The notes below the pieces were generated by a model. The model saw only the letters and a list, made by a program, of their open reading frames with translations, was not told the DNA's origin and searched no databases. A stretch of 47,149 bases of DNA from Shewanella benthica (GTDB lineage Bacteria; Pseudomonadota; Gammaproteobacteria; Enterobacterales; Shewanellaceae), in assembly GCA_023284085.1 (NCBI GenBank), contig JAKVHY010000042.1:1-47149 (forward strand), in the 5' to 3' direction. A program made the translations under genes and the position numbers. Positions 16,911 to 24,787 of this stretch are shown here, in pieces. Positions within the stretch are counted from its first letter, which is position 1. Each line of letters begins with the position of its first letter.

Positions 16911-18082
16911 AAGTTGGTCTCCTCCAAAGATAAGCCTAAGCCGTCCAGTAGGTTACTTAGGTTCGCATCCACAAAGTCCTGCCAGTTTTTAAGGTAGCGC
17001 CGGGTCAGGGTATCGGCAGAGTTTTCAGCTTGTTTCCCTTGACGATAGAGCACATAGGGAAAGCACAGCGGGAGTTTTTCAGCTTGAGTCAAAGCCAGAT
17101 AAGTCCAGGGAGAAGGCTCTTGGATAATGGCAAGCCCTGCCGTCATACCCAGAGTTCGCTTCATCAGATTTTTAACCTGGCTGTCGTTATTCCAAAAGGC
17201 ATCACTGGCTGCGTATTTAAGGTAGCTTGTCCAGGTGAGATTCGGTTTGTTCAGACGCTGGCGCTCACAGCGCAGATGGACAGGCTGCAAGGCGGTTATT
17301 ATGGATTCGTTCCAGGTGGTGAGCTCGATATTTTGAAACCGAGTATAACTGGGGGAAAAGCGAAAACTCATTGCCTCTAGATACAGGTGTTTGAACTCTG
17401 GTTCTACACTGGTTTCATTTGTCATACGTAGCTGTTTTTCTGCATAAGACCAATGGTATTTACCCAGGGAGAACAATAGCGCATCACCATAGCCAATGAT
17501 CGCTTTCATGGTATGTTTAATGATGGTAGAACGATAACGTTCGGGTTCGTTTTGAGCCAACAAAAATCGATTAATAAGTAAGAGAGAACCCCTGTTAATC
17601 AAGAGGTTTCGTGCATCCCAAGCCGGGATGTTCTGCAGCGTATGTTGGGTTAATGACGGCACGAAATCTTCATCCCCTAGTAAGGTTCGGTGACCGTGTC
17701 GCATGTCATACCAAATCACGCGGCAAGCCGAATTACGCATCTTAGCTCGGGTGGTAAAAGAGATATCAATTCCCAATCCTGCTTGCAGGCTAATAGGCTG
17801 CAACGCTTGATTAATGGACTTTTTTAGCTGTGGATCTGCATTTATCTGCTGGTTAAGGATCAGTAGCAGATCGAAATTATTGTGTGGATAGAGCTGGCCA
17901 CTCACAGGGTGCGAGATCAATCCTCCTTCACCGCGGCCATAACCGCCTAATAAGACTAAGGCGCAGACTTGGTTTTTACCCAGATATCTCGCGACGGTAT
18001 CGCATACCTGTGTCAGTACATCTTGGCAAAAGGCTTCCGCTTGGGGATCTTGTCGCAGAGTGACGTGTTTAATGGTTAACAT
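16907..18082 (-). CDS. GlnD-like nucleotidyltransferase-fold protein of unknown role
   Basis: In this 391-aa product residues ~46-77 read LGGYGRGEGG, then PHNNFDLLLIL. This closely resembles the Pol-beta-type nucleotidyltransferase active site of GlnD (GGYGRGEL, PHSDxDLLLL). The first catalytic Asp of the D-x-D pair is replaced by Asn (NNFD). The remaining ~300 residues are helical, with conserved-looking patches (IIKHTMKAIIGYGDALLF) but no recognised domain; an HD domain as in GlnD is not seen. It is the second gene of the polysaccharide operon, overlapping the GT4 gene upstream by 14 bases and the deacetylase-like gene by 4. It could transfer a nucleotide or phospho-group to a sugar or protein, or be a pseudo-enzyme. 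Confidence 0.6.
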   Translation of the reverse strand: MLTIKHVTLRQDPQAEAFCQDVLTQVCDTVARYLGKNQVCALVLLGGYGRGEGGLISHPVSGQLYPHNNFDLLLILNQQINADPQLKKSINQALQPISLQAGLGIDISFTTRAKMRNSACRVIWYDMRHGHRTLLGDEDFVPSLTQHTLQNIPAWDARNLLINRGSLLLINRFLLAQNEPERYRSTIIKHTMKAIIGYGDALLFSLGKYHWSYAEKQLRMTNETSVEPEFKHLYLEAMSFRFSPSYTRFQNIELTTWNESIITALQPVHLRCERQRLNKPNLTWTSYLKYAASDAFWNNDSQVKNLMKRTLGMTAGLAIIQEPSPWTYLALTQAEKLPLCFPYVLYRQGKQAENSADTLTRRYLKNWQDFVDANLSNLLDGLGLSLEETNL

Positions 18083-19340
18083 GGCTGCTCCCTTCTGTGA
18101 TTGAAGTTGCCGTGATGGTGTGGCTTGAGTTTTCCTTCAGGACATGGTTAAAAACCTGTAGCAGCTGGTTAATATGAGTCTCTATACTGTATTGCTGCAT
18201 AATAACTTGCTGAGCATGTCTCTGAGTCGTTTGGGGATGTAGCAGCTGCTCCCGAATAGCGTCGCTGAGTGCGACAACATTATTACTTTCTACTAGAGTG
18301 CCGTTTACTCCATCTTGTAACCACTCGGGGATCGCGCCGACACGGGTTGCGATTACGGGGCAGGCGTAGGAAAGTGCCTCTATACCAGTCAAACAAAATG
18401 TTTCAGGTGAGCGAGATGGGATCACCAGTGCCGATGCTTGTTGGTAGTATTTGGCCAATGTATCTGGGTGACACTGGCCCTTAAATTCCACTCTGGTTTC
18501 AATTCCAAGTTTTTGGCTGAGTTGTTGTAGCTCCGCTTTTTGAGGACCTTCTCCGCAGATCAGTAAGTTAGCTTGCTTATTCTGCCTAGCAATTGCACGT
18601 AATAAGAGGTCGACGCCTTTTCCCCGCATCAGGCTGCCAACGTAGAGCAATTGGTTCGAGTCTCTGGGCTGTGATGGCTTGATAGTTACGATGTTGGAGG
18701 TGGTGAATAGCGGGATCACATGGGTTTTATTCACTGCAAACTCATGTTGTTTGAGGACCTGTGACATATATTGTGAACCAACAATAAACCCAGCTAAATC
18801 TTGATTACTATCTTGTTGAGCACGTAAATTCCCCAGTCGATTCAGGGTTAATTTATGTTGGGTATTTCGACCAATAAAACCTAAGCAGGCATAGCAGGCT
18901 GGCCCCGTTTTGCGCTGACAAGTGTTGAGGCCTATTGTGGTGTATTTGTGCTCCCTAAGGCAGAAGAGCTTATGGTCGTGATAAAAACGAATACTGGGAA
19001 TACCACTGTTAACGCAAGTCTCTATATCTTGCACATGGTCTAGTTGATGGAGATAAATAAGCGTGGCGTCTTGGTTTTTTAGTTGTGTTTTAAGCTCTGT
19101 GATGGGATAGACACTATTAAATACATGAGTGAATCTGGGATGGATTTTTCCGTCTAACTGATATAACAAAGTTGATTTAATGCCTTTTTCAGCTAATGCC
19201 TTCACGGTATCGTAGATATAGCGCTCCGCTCCGCCTACAAAATCCGCATGTTTATTTATCCAGATGACATGTAATTCATGGGTATTTGTATTCTGCATAC
19301 GACTATGCGAGTGAGTGACTGCATAATTTGCCTTTTGCAT
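18069..19340 (-). CDS. GT4-family glycosyltransferase, first gene of the polysaccharide operon
   Basis: The 423-aa GT-B glycosyltransferase carries VGGAERYIYDTVKALAEKG at the N-terminus, LLYVGSLMRGKGVDLLLRAI, then ALVIPSRSPETFCLTGIEAL with the E-x7-E motif (ETFCLTGIE) and CPVIATRVGAIPEWL. The ATG at 19340 has AGGA about 9 bases upstream; an in-frame ATG at 19298 is an alternative. It has a Cys-rich patch (CQRKTGPACYACLG) that could bind metal, unusual for GT4. It heads a run of 16 minus-strand genes with a 430-base divergent leader upstream. Donor sugar unknown. Confidence 0.85.
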   Translation of the reverse strand: MQKANYAVTHSHSRMQNTNTHELHVIWINKHADFVGGAERYIYDTVKALAEKGIKSTLLYQLDGKIHPRFTHVFNSVYPITELKTQLKNQDATLIYLHQLDHVQDIETCVNSGIPSIRFYHDHKLFCLREHKYTTIGLNTCQRKTGPACYACLGFIGRNTQHKLTLNRLGNLRAQQDSNQDLAGFIVGSQYMSQVLKQHEFAVNKTHVIPLFTTSNIVTIKPSQPRDSNQLLYVGSLMRGKGVDLLLRAIARQNKQANLLICGEGPQKAELQQLSQKLGIETRVEFKGQCHPDTLAKYYQQASALVIPSRSPETFCLTGIEALSYACPVIATRVGAIPEWLQDGVNGTLVESNNVVALSDAIREQLLHPQTTQRHAQQVIMQQYSIETHINQLLQVFNHVLKENSSHTITATSITEGSSHVNH

Positions 19341-19435
19341 ACCAGCTATCCTTTTTACTTTAGGGATGCTGAGTCATTGCATGGAGCTTGCCAATACGGC
19401 AGATAGGAAGAAAATACTGGCTTTTTCACTTGGTT

Positions 19436-19449
19436 ATACCAATCGGTAT
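19436..19449. repeat. Short palindromic repeat ATACCAATCGGTAT
   Basis: ATACC and GGTAT arms surround AATC. Exact copies occur at 30541-30554 and, in reverse complement, at 32173-32186. The arms match the outermost bases of the MITE-like elements. Confidence 0.75.
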
Positions 19450-19607
19450 TAGTATCTTGATTCTCGAGGTTGTTCATCGAAGGAGTTTTTAGGAGCGAGT
19501 GTAGCCTAAAAGTGTTTATTGGGTGAAAATCATGCTCATCATTTTCTGCCTTGGTCATAAAATCGAATGAATGAGCTACTAGACAAGTATTAGCCCATAC
19601 TATGCAT

Positions 19608-19632
19608 AAAAAGTGATTTAGATCGCATTTTT
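19608..19632. promoter_or_regulatory. Candidate CRP-binding site upstream of the polysaccharide operon
   Basis: AGTGA-TTTAGA-TCGCA (19612-19627) with flanking A and T runs matches the CRP consensus TGTGA-N6-TCACA at 8 of 10 core bases. A leftward -10-like TAATAC sits at 19592-19587, placing the site centre about 40 bases upstream of the likely start. That is roughly a class II activation geometry. This is inference only. Confidence 0.45.
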
Positions 19633-19770
19633 ATGGTACAAATGGTTTACACTTTTAGTCAGTTATTGAGCTAAACTGAGTTGTAAGTAGCTTATGGTTA
19701 TTTAATATCAGTTTAACTCGAAGTGTGCACAAATAGTTAACATGTCTAGTTTCAATGGAGTTAATTGAAA

Positions 19771-20172
19771 ATGAGTTCAATGGCTGAAGTCATACAATAC
19801 CCAGATCGCCCTACAGAAAGCAGAGAATTACTTAAGGTGATTAAAATGTCAGTAGTAGATAAGCGAAAGCGCTTAGGTTGGCAAGATAAAGACTTAGAGG
19901 CTCGTGAAGTCATTGGTCGATGGATTGATGGGCGTGATGGCACTTCAAACAAATTAACGCTTTATAGGCAGGACGATAAAATTTATTTAGAGATTTGGTC
20001 AAGCGATGGCTGTCATAGCTTAGACGTTATGATGTGCACTCAGACTGAGCAAGGTTTAAAACTCGAAGATATAGGCGGAAATATTTTTGGTGAATATTTC
20101 TTGTTAACTGATGATAATTCACTGAGATTTTGTAATTCCAGCGAATGCTACTATACCGCTAAAGCGGCATGA
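19771..20172 (+). CDS. Hypothetical protein, 133 aa
   Basis: I do not recognise this protein. From the ATG at 19771 (GGAG about 10 bases upstream; TTG at 19765 and ATG at 19780 are alternatives) it has an acidic/basic soluble composition. It has an N-terminal helix-rich half (KVIKMSVVDKRKRLGWQDKD) and a C-terminal beta-rich half (KIYLEIWSSDGCHSLDVMM; YFLLTDDNSLRFC) with four cysteines. There is no signal peptide or membrane segment. It is transcribed away from the polysaccharide operon and shares its intergenic region, so a regulatory link is possible but not shown. Confidence 0.65.
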   Translation: MSSMAEVIQYPDRPTESRELLKVIKMSVVDKRKRLGWQDKDLEAREVIGRWIDGRDGTSNKLTLYRQDDKIYLEIWSSDGCHSLDVMMCTQTEQGLKLEDIGGNIFGEYFLLTDDNSLRFCNSSECYYTAKAA

Positions 20173-20176
20173 TTTT

Positions 20177-20223
20177 ATAACGGGTCGGTATAAGTCTTAG
20201 CTTAATAACGGATCGGTATCAGT
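20177..20223. repeat. Pair of 19-bp direct repeats (ATAACGGRTCGGTAT core)
   Basis: ATAACGGGTCGGTAT-A-AGT (20177-20195) recurs 28 bases later as ATAACGGATCGGTAT-C-AGT (20205-20223). The CGGTAT end resembles the ATACC/GGTAT arms of the dispersed repeat family. It lies between convergent genes, where no clear terminator hairpin is seen. Confidence 0.6.
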
Positions 20224-20316
20224 ATTTGTGAATAGAGAAGGCATCAGTGTGAAGGACTCATGCCTATGCCTCTCATGGGCATGTCGAATCAGGACTATCT
20301 TGCTGAAACAGATCCA

Positions 20317-20970
20317 TTAAAAAGGGTGAGAACTCTTGAATGTTATCTCTTTACCCGAAAAGGGATGGCTAATGCTCAATGACATTGCATGTAATCTAAG
20401 CCTGTTTGAAGCCGCTATTACCTCTTTATCCCCATAAAAGTCATCGCCTAATATTGGATGGCCTATAGCCAGCATATGAAGTCTCAGTTGATGTGTCCTT
20501 CCTGTCACAGGTTTTAACTCTACCAAGGTACTGTTTTCTCTGCGCTCCAGTACCTTGTAATAGGTCTTAGAGGCTTTGCCATCAGGGGCTATCTCTTGCA
20601 GTGGAGGCTGGGTTTTATCGGCTTTCATTGCCAGCTCTATCACGCCTTGATCTTGGCTTAATAATCCACGAACCTCTGCAATGTAGGTTTTCTTACTCAT
20701 TCTATTCTGAAATTGAGTCTTAATATTAGACTCTGCCTTCTTATTTAACGCAAAAACCATAATGCCAGAAGTCGCACAATCGAGGCGATGTACCAGTATG
20801 GTTTCAGGGTATCTCTGAAGTAAACGGGTGAGCGCGCAATCATAGGTATTCTCTGCTCGACCGGGATTGGAGAGTAGACCCGAAGGTTTATTGATAACGA
20901 GTATATCTCGGTCTCGATAGCGTATATCTAACCAAGGGACTGAAGGGGGGGCGTAAGTGAATATCTGCAT
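20317..20970 (-). CDS. rluA: RluA-type pseudouridine synthase
   Basis: The 217-aa enzyme isomerises uridine to pseudouridine; E. coli RluA modifies 23S rRNA U746 and tRNA U32. The catalytic block HRLDCATSGIMVF places Asp at residue 64, as in E. coli RluA (219 aa). Later motifs are SKTYYKVLE, VTGRTHQLRLHM and HPILGDDFYG. The ATG at 20970 has AGGAG 6 bases upstream, so the longer frame to 21012 is rejected. The gene is downstream of acpH on the same strand. RluA versus another small RluA-family member is judged by length and spacing of motifs. Confidence 0.87.
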   Translation of the reverse strand: MQIFTYAPPSVPWLDIRYRDRDILVINKPSGLLSNPGRAENTYDCALTRLLQRYPETILVHRLDCATSGIMVFALNKKAESNIKTQFQNRMSKKTYIAEVRGLLSQDQGVIELAMKADKTQPPLQEIAPDGKASKTYYKVLERRENSTLVELKPVTGRTHQLRLHMLAIGHPILGDDFYGDKEVIAASNRLRLHAMSLSISHPFSGKEITFKSSHPF

Positions 20971-21063
20971 GGGTTCTCCTGTGGCGGCGAATTTTAGCAA
21001 AAACAGATCCAATTGAGAATTGTTAAGCCTGAATTTTAGTGGAGTTTCTGCTGCTAAAGCTCG

Positions 21064-21657
21064 TTATAGGTATTCTGCCGGGGTCTTACGAGCCCAAATC
21101 TTACTGTAGGCCATCAGTTGTGGATAGAATGTTCTAAATGCAATCTCTATTTCGATATCTAGCTTGTCGACCGCTTGGATAGCACCTTGGAAGATTTCCG
21201 GTTTAGAGATTCGCTGAGCGACGGAGTTAATGGTTCGGTGGAGACCTTTTTTACTTTTATATGCGCTAAGCCAGTTTTCGCTGCGGATCTTAGGCGCAAG
21301 TAGCTGCAATTTTTCTGGCAAGTGTTCACATGCATCTATGGCATCGTAAGCTTTTTCGGCAAATTGTTGCAGAGTGAGTTGGTGATACTCTTCCCAATAT
21401 TTCGCCAACATATGGTCGAAAGCCAGATCGACAATAATAGGCGCGGCTCTGGTTAAACTCTTGGGGAACTGGGCGACTAAGTCTTTGGTGAGTTCGTGGC
21501 TGTCTGTGAGCTGGTCAATTTGCCTGTGTATCCAGATACCTTGCTGCAGGTGTTTAGGATAATTGGCTATATTGCCTTTGGCAAAATCGCCGGCAAGATT
21601 AGCCGCGAGACTGGTTTTACTGTTATCGGCAAGATGTAGGTGTGCAAGGAAGTTCAT
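21064..21657 (-). CDS. acpH: Acyl carrier protein phosphodiesterase
   Basis: The 197-aa product matches AcpH/YajB (193 aa in E. coli), which removes the phosphopantetheine arm from ACP. It starts MNFLAHLHLA and contains NLAGDFAKG, GIWIHRQIDQLTDSH and VDLAFDHMLAKYW, with the conserved Asp and His residues expected of its HD-like metal site. It lies divergently upstream of queA, the arrangement also seen in E. coli. The end is at TTATAG-adjacent sequence near 21064. Assignment is firm. Confidence 0.9.
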   Translation of the reverse strand: MNFLAHLHLADNSKTSLAANLAGDFAKGNIANYPKHLQQGIWIHRQIDQLTDSHELTKDLVAQFPKSLTRAAPIIVDLAFDHMLAKYWEEYHQLTLQQFAEKAYDAIDACEHLPEKLQLLAPKIRSENWLSAYKSKKGLHRTINSVAQRISKPEIFQGAIQAVDKLDIEIEIAFRTFYPQLMAYSKIWARKTPAEYL

Positions 21658-21823
21658 GACGTTTTTGTTAATTTTCTTGGTTATAACTCAAGTTTCACGT
21701 TATCATGGGCTCAGATGCTAAGATAGTTTTTCTCCAATTTAAATTGGTTTTAGAGTGACTTCTTAAGGATGTGCATCGTTTTGGTTATATTCTCATCAAT
21801 TATCGGTTTAAGGATCAAGGACG

Positions 21824-21982
21824 ATGTGGAGCTGGTTATCTAAAGTGTTTCTCAAGAAAGAGCAATCTCAGCGAAAGCGTGTGCAAATAGATATTCCCTA
21901 CGAGCAGCATAGCTACAGGAAGGAAGATTTTGATATCGATGAGCAGTCAAGCAGCCTGGAAGATGGTAAAAGCAGTAACTGA
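21824..21982 (+). CDS. Small hypothetical protein, 52 aa
   Basis: An ATG with AAGGA 9 bases upstream opens a 52-codon frame ending in TGA, 64 bases before queA. The product starts MWSWLSKVFLKKEQSQRKR and ends in an acidic tail (FDIDEQSSSLEDGKSS). A basic amphipathic start and acidic end suggest a small soluble or peripheral protein. It has a good ribosome-binding site and sensible codon use, but I know of no family. Confidence 0.5.
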   Translation: MWSWLSKVFLKKEQSQRKRVQIDIPYEQHSYRKEDFDIDEQSSSLEDGKSSN

Positions 21983-22046
21983 TCCTTGATCTTATCTGTC
22001 TCTGTTAATAGACTAGCGCCGGATTTATGTTAAGCAGAGACTAACC

Positions 22047-23084
22047 ATGCGTGTGACCGATTTTTCTTTCGAACTTCCTGACGAGCTTATTGCTCGATAT
22101 CCTACCGCCGAACGTACCGCCTCGAGACTACTCTCTTTAGATGGTGATACGGGTCAGGTCACAGACAAGCAATTTACCGATATTCTCAATATGGTCAATC
22201 CTGGCGATCTTATGGTGTTCAACAACACCCGGGTGATCCCGGCGCGACTGTTTGGCAAGAAGCAGACTGGTGGCAAGTTAGAGCTATTAGTCGAGCGCAT
22301 GCTCGATGATAAAAGCATATTGGCCCACGTTAGGTGTTCGAAATCCCCTAAGGTCGATTCGATTATCTGTTTAGATGGTGGCTATGAGATGATCATGGTT
22401 GCCCGTCACGACGCCTTGTTTGAGCTTAAACTCCTGTCGGAAAAAACCATACTCGAAGTGCTTGAAGATGTAGGGCATATGCCTTTGCCGCCCTATATCG
22501 ATCGCCCCGATGAAGACGCTGATAAAGAGCGTTATCAGACGGTCTACAATGAGACTCCGGGGGCCGTTGCCGCCCCGACTGCGGGATTACATTTTGACGA
22601 TGCTATGTTAAAGGCGTTGGCTGATAAAGGTGTTGATACCGCGTTTGTGACCTTGCATGTCGGCGCTGGGACCTTTCAGCCGGTAAAAGTTGACAATATC
22701 CTCGAACATAAGATGCATTCTGAGTGGGCCGAAGTCACTCAAGAGGTTGTCGACAAAGTCAGACAAACTAAAGCGAATGGAAAACGTGTTATTGCCGTAG
22801 GCACAACATCGGTGCGTTCATTAGAGAGTGCCGCTAAGGCAAGTTCTGCTGAGCTGAAAGCATTTTGCAGTGACACCGACATCTTTATCTACCCCGGATA
22901 TGAGTTCCAAGTGGTCGATGCCATGGTGACAAACTTTCATCTGCCCGAGTCGACCTTAATCATGTTGCTCAGCGCCTTTGCCGGCTTCGATGAGGTAAAA
23001 AACGCCTATCAGCACGCGATCGCTCAAAAATACCGCTTCTTTAGCTATGGCGACGCCATGTTTGTGACTAAAAAAGCGAACTAA
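22047..23084 (+). CDS. queA: S-adenosylmethionine:tRNA ribosyltransferase-isomerase
   Basis: The 345-aa QueA transfers and isomerises the ribose of S-adenosylmethionine onto preQ1 in tRNA, giving epoxyqueuosine. It opens MRVTDFSFELPDELIARYP and has NNTRVIPARLFG, GHMPLPPYI, TAGLHF, THVGAGTF-like TLHVGAGTFQPV, VGTTSVRSLE and TNFHLPESTL, all classic QueA blocks. Length agrees with the family (~350). It precedes tgt, the enzyme of the previous step, but a strong terminator separates them, so tgt has its own promoter. Confidence 0.97.
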   Translation: MRVTDFSFELPDELIARYPTAERTASRLLSLDGDTGQVTDKQFTDILNMVNPGDLMVFNNTRVIPARLFGKKQTGGKLELLVERMLDDKSILAHVRCSKSPKVDSIICLDGGYEMIMVARHDALFELKLLSEKTILEVLEDVGHMPLPPYIDRPDEDADKERYQTVYNETPGAVAAPTAGLHFDDAMLKALADKGVDTAFVTLHVGAGTFQPVKVDNILEHKMHSEWAEVTQEVVDKVRQTKANGKRVIAVGTTSVRSLESAAKASSAELKAFCSDTDIFIYPGYEFQVVDAMVTNFHLPESTLIMLLSAFAGFDEVKNAYQHAIAQKYRFFSYGDAMFVTKKAN

Positions 23085-23100
23085 TCTCGAAAATTGTTTT

Positions 23101-23137
23101 AAAATACCCACCCATCAGATGAGGTGGGTATTTTTTT
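23101..23137 (+). terminator. Rho-independent terminator after queA
   Basis: AAAATACCCACC (23101-23112) pairs with GGTGGGTATTTT (23123-23134) around a 10-base loop, followed by a T run. It isolates queA from the tgt-sec operon. Confidence 0.9.
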
Positions 23138-23286
23138 CAGCTATTTTTTTTGTACATATTTTGAGGATACAGGGTTGATACTCAGTTGTTTGCCCTTATC
23201 TCTAGTCTTAATGTTAGCTTGTACCGGGCAGCTCAGCTCTGTACAGGTAATTGTGAGTCAGACTGTTTATCTGGCGAGGTGAAATC

Positions 23287-24411
23287 ATGAAATTTGAATT
23301 AGATACAACCGATGGGCGCGCCAGACGCGGCCGTTTGATTTTTGATCGTGGCACTGTAGAGACACCGGCATTCATGCCCGTGGGCACTTATGGCACAGTA
23401 AAAGGCATGACACCGGAAGAAGTGCGTGAAACTGGCGCCGAAATCCTTTTAGGTAATACATTCCACTTATGGCTGCGTCCGGGTGAAGAGATCATGCGTA
23501 AGCATGGTGATTTGCATGACTTCATGAATTGGCACGGTCCAATTTTAACCGACTCAGGTGGATTTCAAGTATTCAGTTTAGGTGATATCCGTAAGATTAC
23601 CGAAGAAGGTGTGCATTTCCGTTCACCAATCAACGGTGACAAGATTTTCCTGGATCCGGAAAAATCGATGCAGATCCAGAACTCGTTGGGCAGTGATGTG
23701 GTGATGATTTTCGATGAATGTACACCGTATCCAGCCACAGAAGATGAAGCGCGTAAATCGATGCAGATGTCACTGCGTTGGGCTCAACGTTCACGTGATG
23801 AGTTCGATAAGTTAGAAAATCCTAACTCTCTGTTTGGCATCATTCAAGGCGGTGTCTACGAAGACCTGCGTGATGAGAGCGTAAAAGGGTTAGTCGATAT
23901 AGGTTTTGACGGCTATGCCGTCGGTGGTTTGGCAGTAGGTGAGCCTAAAGAAGATATGCATCGTATTTTGGAGCATGTCTGTCCTCAAATTCCTACTGAT
24001 AAACCTAGATACTTGATGGGGGTGGGTAAGCCAGAAGATCTCGTTGAAGGTGTGCGCCGCGGTGTCGATATGTTTGATTGTGTGATGCCAACACGTAATG
24101 CCCGAAATGGCCATCTGTTTACCAGTGAAGGTGTGATTAAGATACGCAATGCGCGTCATCGTGATGATACTGCCACACTCGATGCTAAATGTGATTGCTA
24201 TACCTGTAAGAACTATTCACGGGCATATCTTTACCATTTAGATCGTTGTAATGAAATTTTAGGTGCTCGTTTAAACACCATACATAACCTTAGGTATTAC
24301 CAAAGGTTGATGCAAGGTTTGCGCGGTGCAATCGAGACAGGTACATTAGACGCCTTCGTTGAGGAGTTTTATACCAGTCAAGGTCGTGAAGTTCCTAAAT
24401 TATCCGATTAA
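23287..24411 (+). CDS. tgt: Queuine tRNA-ribosyltransferase (tRNA-guanine transglycosylase)
   Basis: The 374-aa Tgt exchanges guanine-34 of Asp/Asn/His/Tyr tRNAs for preQ1. DSGGFQVFSLG carries the conserved Asp89; GGLAVGE, YLMGVGKPEDL and FDCVMPTRNARNG surround the second catalytic Asp. The zinc site is C-D-C-x-x-C followed by His (CDCYTCKNYS...). GAGGTG stands 7 bases before the ATG. It is the first gene of tgt-yajC-secD-secF, as in enterobacteria. Length equals that of E. coli Tgt (375). Confidence 0.97.
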   Translation: MKFELDTTDGRARRGRLIFDRGTVETPAFMPVGTYGTVKGMTPEEVRETGAEILLGNTFHLWLRPGEEIMRKHGDLHDFMNWHGPILTDSGGFQVFSLGDIRKITEEGVHFRSPINGDKIFLDPEKSMQIQNSLGSDVVMIFDECTPYPATEDEARKSMQMSLRWAQRSRDEFDKLENPNSLFGIIQGGVYEDLRDESVKGLVDIGFDGYAVGGLAVGEPKEDMHRILEHVCPQIPTDKPRYLMGVGKPEDLVEGVRRGVDMFDCVMPTRNARNGHLFTSEGVIKIRNARHRDDTATLDAKCDCYTCKNYSRAYLYHLDRCNEILGARLNTIHNLRYYQRLMQGLRGAIETGTLDAFVEEFYTSQGREVPKLSD

Positions 24412-24443
24412 TTTTAACTACTGCTAAATAAGAAGAGAGAACT

Positions 24444-24770
24444 ATGTTCATTTCAAATGCGTACGCTGCAGATGCTCCAGCAACTGGTGGCACCATGGAG
24501 TTAATTTTCATGCTGGTTATATTCGGCCTGATATTCTATTTCATGATTTTCCGCCCGCAGTCTAAGCGCGTCAAAGAGCACAAGAACTTAATGGGTTCAT
24601 TGAGCAAAGGTGACGAAGTACTCACCAGTGGTGGTATTTTAGGTAAGATTGCTAAAATCAGTGAAGAAAATGATTATGTGTTACTGACAATCAATGAAAC
24701 ATCTGAAATTACGATTAAGAAGGATTACATAGCGGCCGTATTGCCTAAAGGCTCTATTAAGTCACTTTAA
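24444..24770 (+). CDS. yajC: Sec translocon accessory protein YajC
   Basis: The 108-aa single-span inner-membrane protein has a short N-terminus, one TM (~18-38, ELIFMLVIFGLIFYFMIF), then the family signature RPQSKRVKEHKNL and GDEVLTSGGILGKI. YajC associates with SecDF at the translocon. AGAGAGA precedes the ATG. It sits 32 bases after tgt and 17 bases before secD. Confidence 0.95.
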   Translation: MFISNAYAADAPATGGTMELIFMLVIFGLIFYFMIFRPQSKRVKEHKNLMGSLSKGDEVLTSGGILGKIAKISEENDYVLLTINETSEITIKKDYIAAVLPKGSIKSL

Positions 24771-24787
24771 GCCAAGAGGGCGATGGT

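Larger units (their letters stand above)
19341..19770. other. Divergent intergenic region between the polysaccharide operon and the 133-aa gene
   Basis: About 430 bases with no convincing gene. It holds a CRP-like site (19608-19632), a leftward -10-like TAATAC (19592-19587), and one copy of the ATACCAATCGGTAT palindrome (19436-19449). A 67-codon leftward frame at 19355-19558 lacks a ribosome-binding site. No RfaH ops-like GGCGGTAGNNTG motif was found on the leftward strand. Confidence 0.6.

Noticed and set aside
19355..19558. Leftward 67-codon frame just upstream of the first polysaccharide gene
   Set aside because: No ribosome-binding site precedes its ATG or the internal ATG, the frame is crossed by the ATACCAATCGGTAT repeat, and the product looks like no known protein. 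A leader peptide cannot be excluded.
23156..23286. preQ1 riboswitch upstream of tgt
   Set aside because: There is a TGTAC/GTACA pair around 23221-23246, but no recognisable preQ1 aptamer pseudoknot sequence could be identified by eye.
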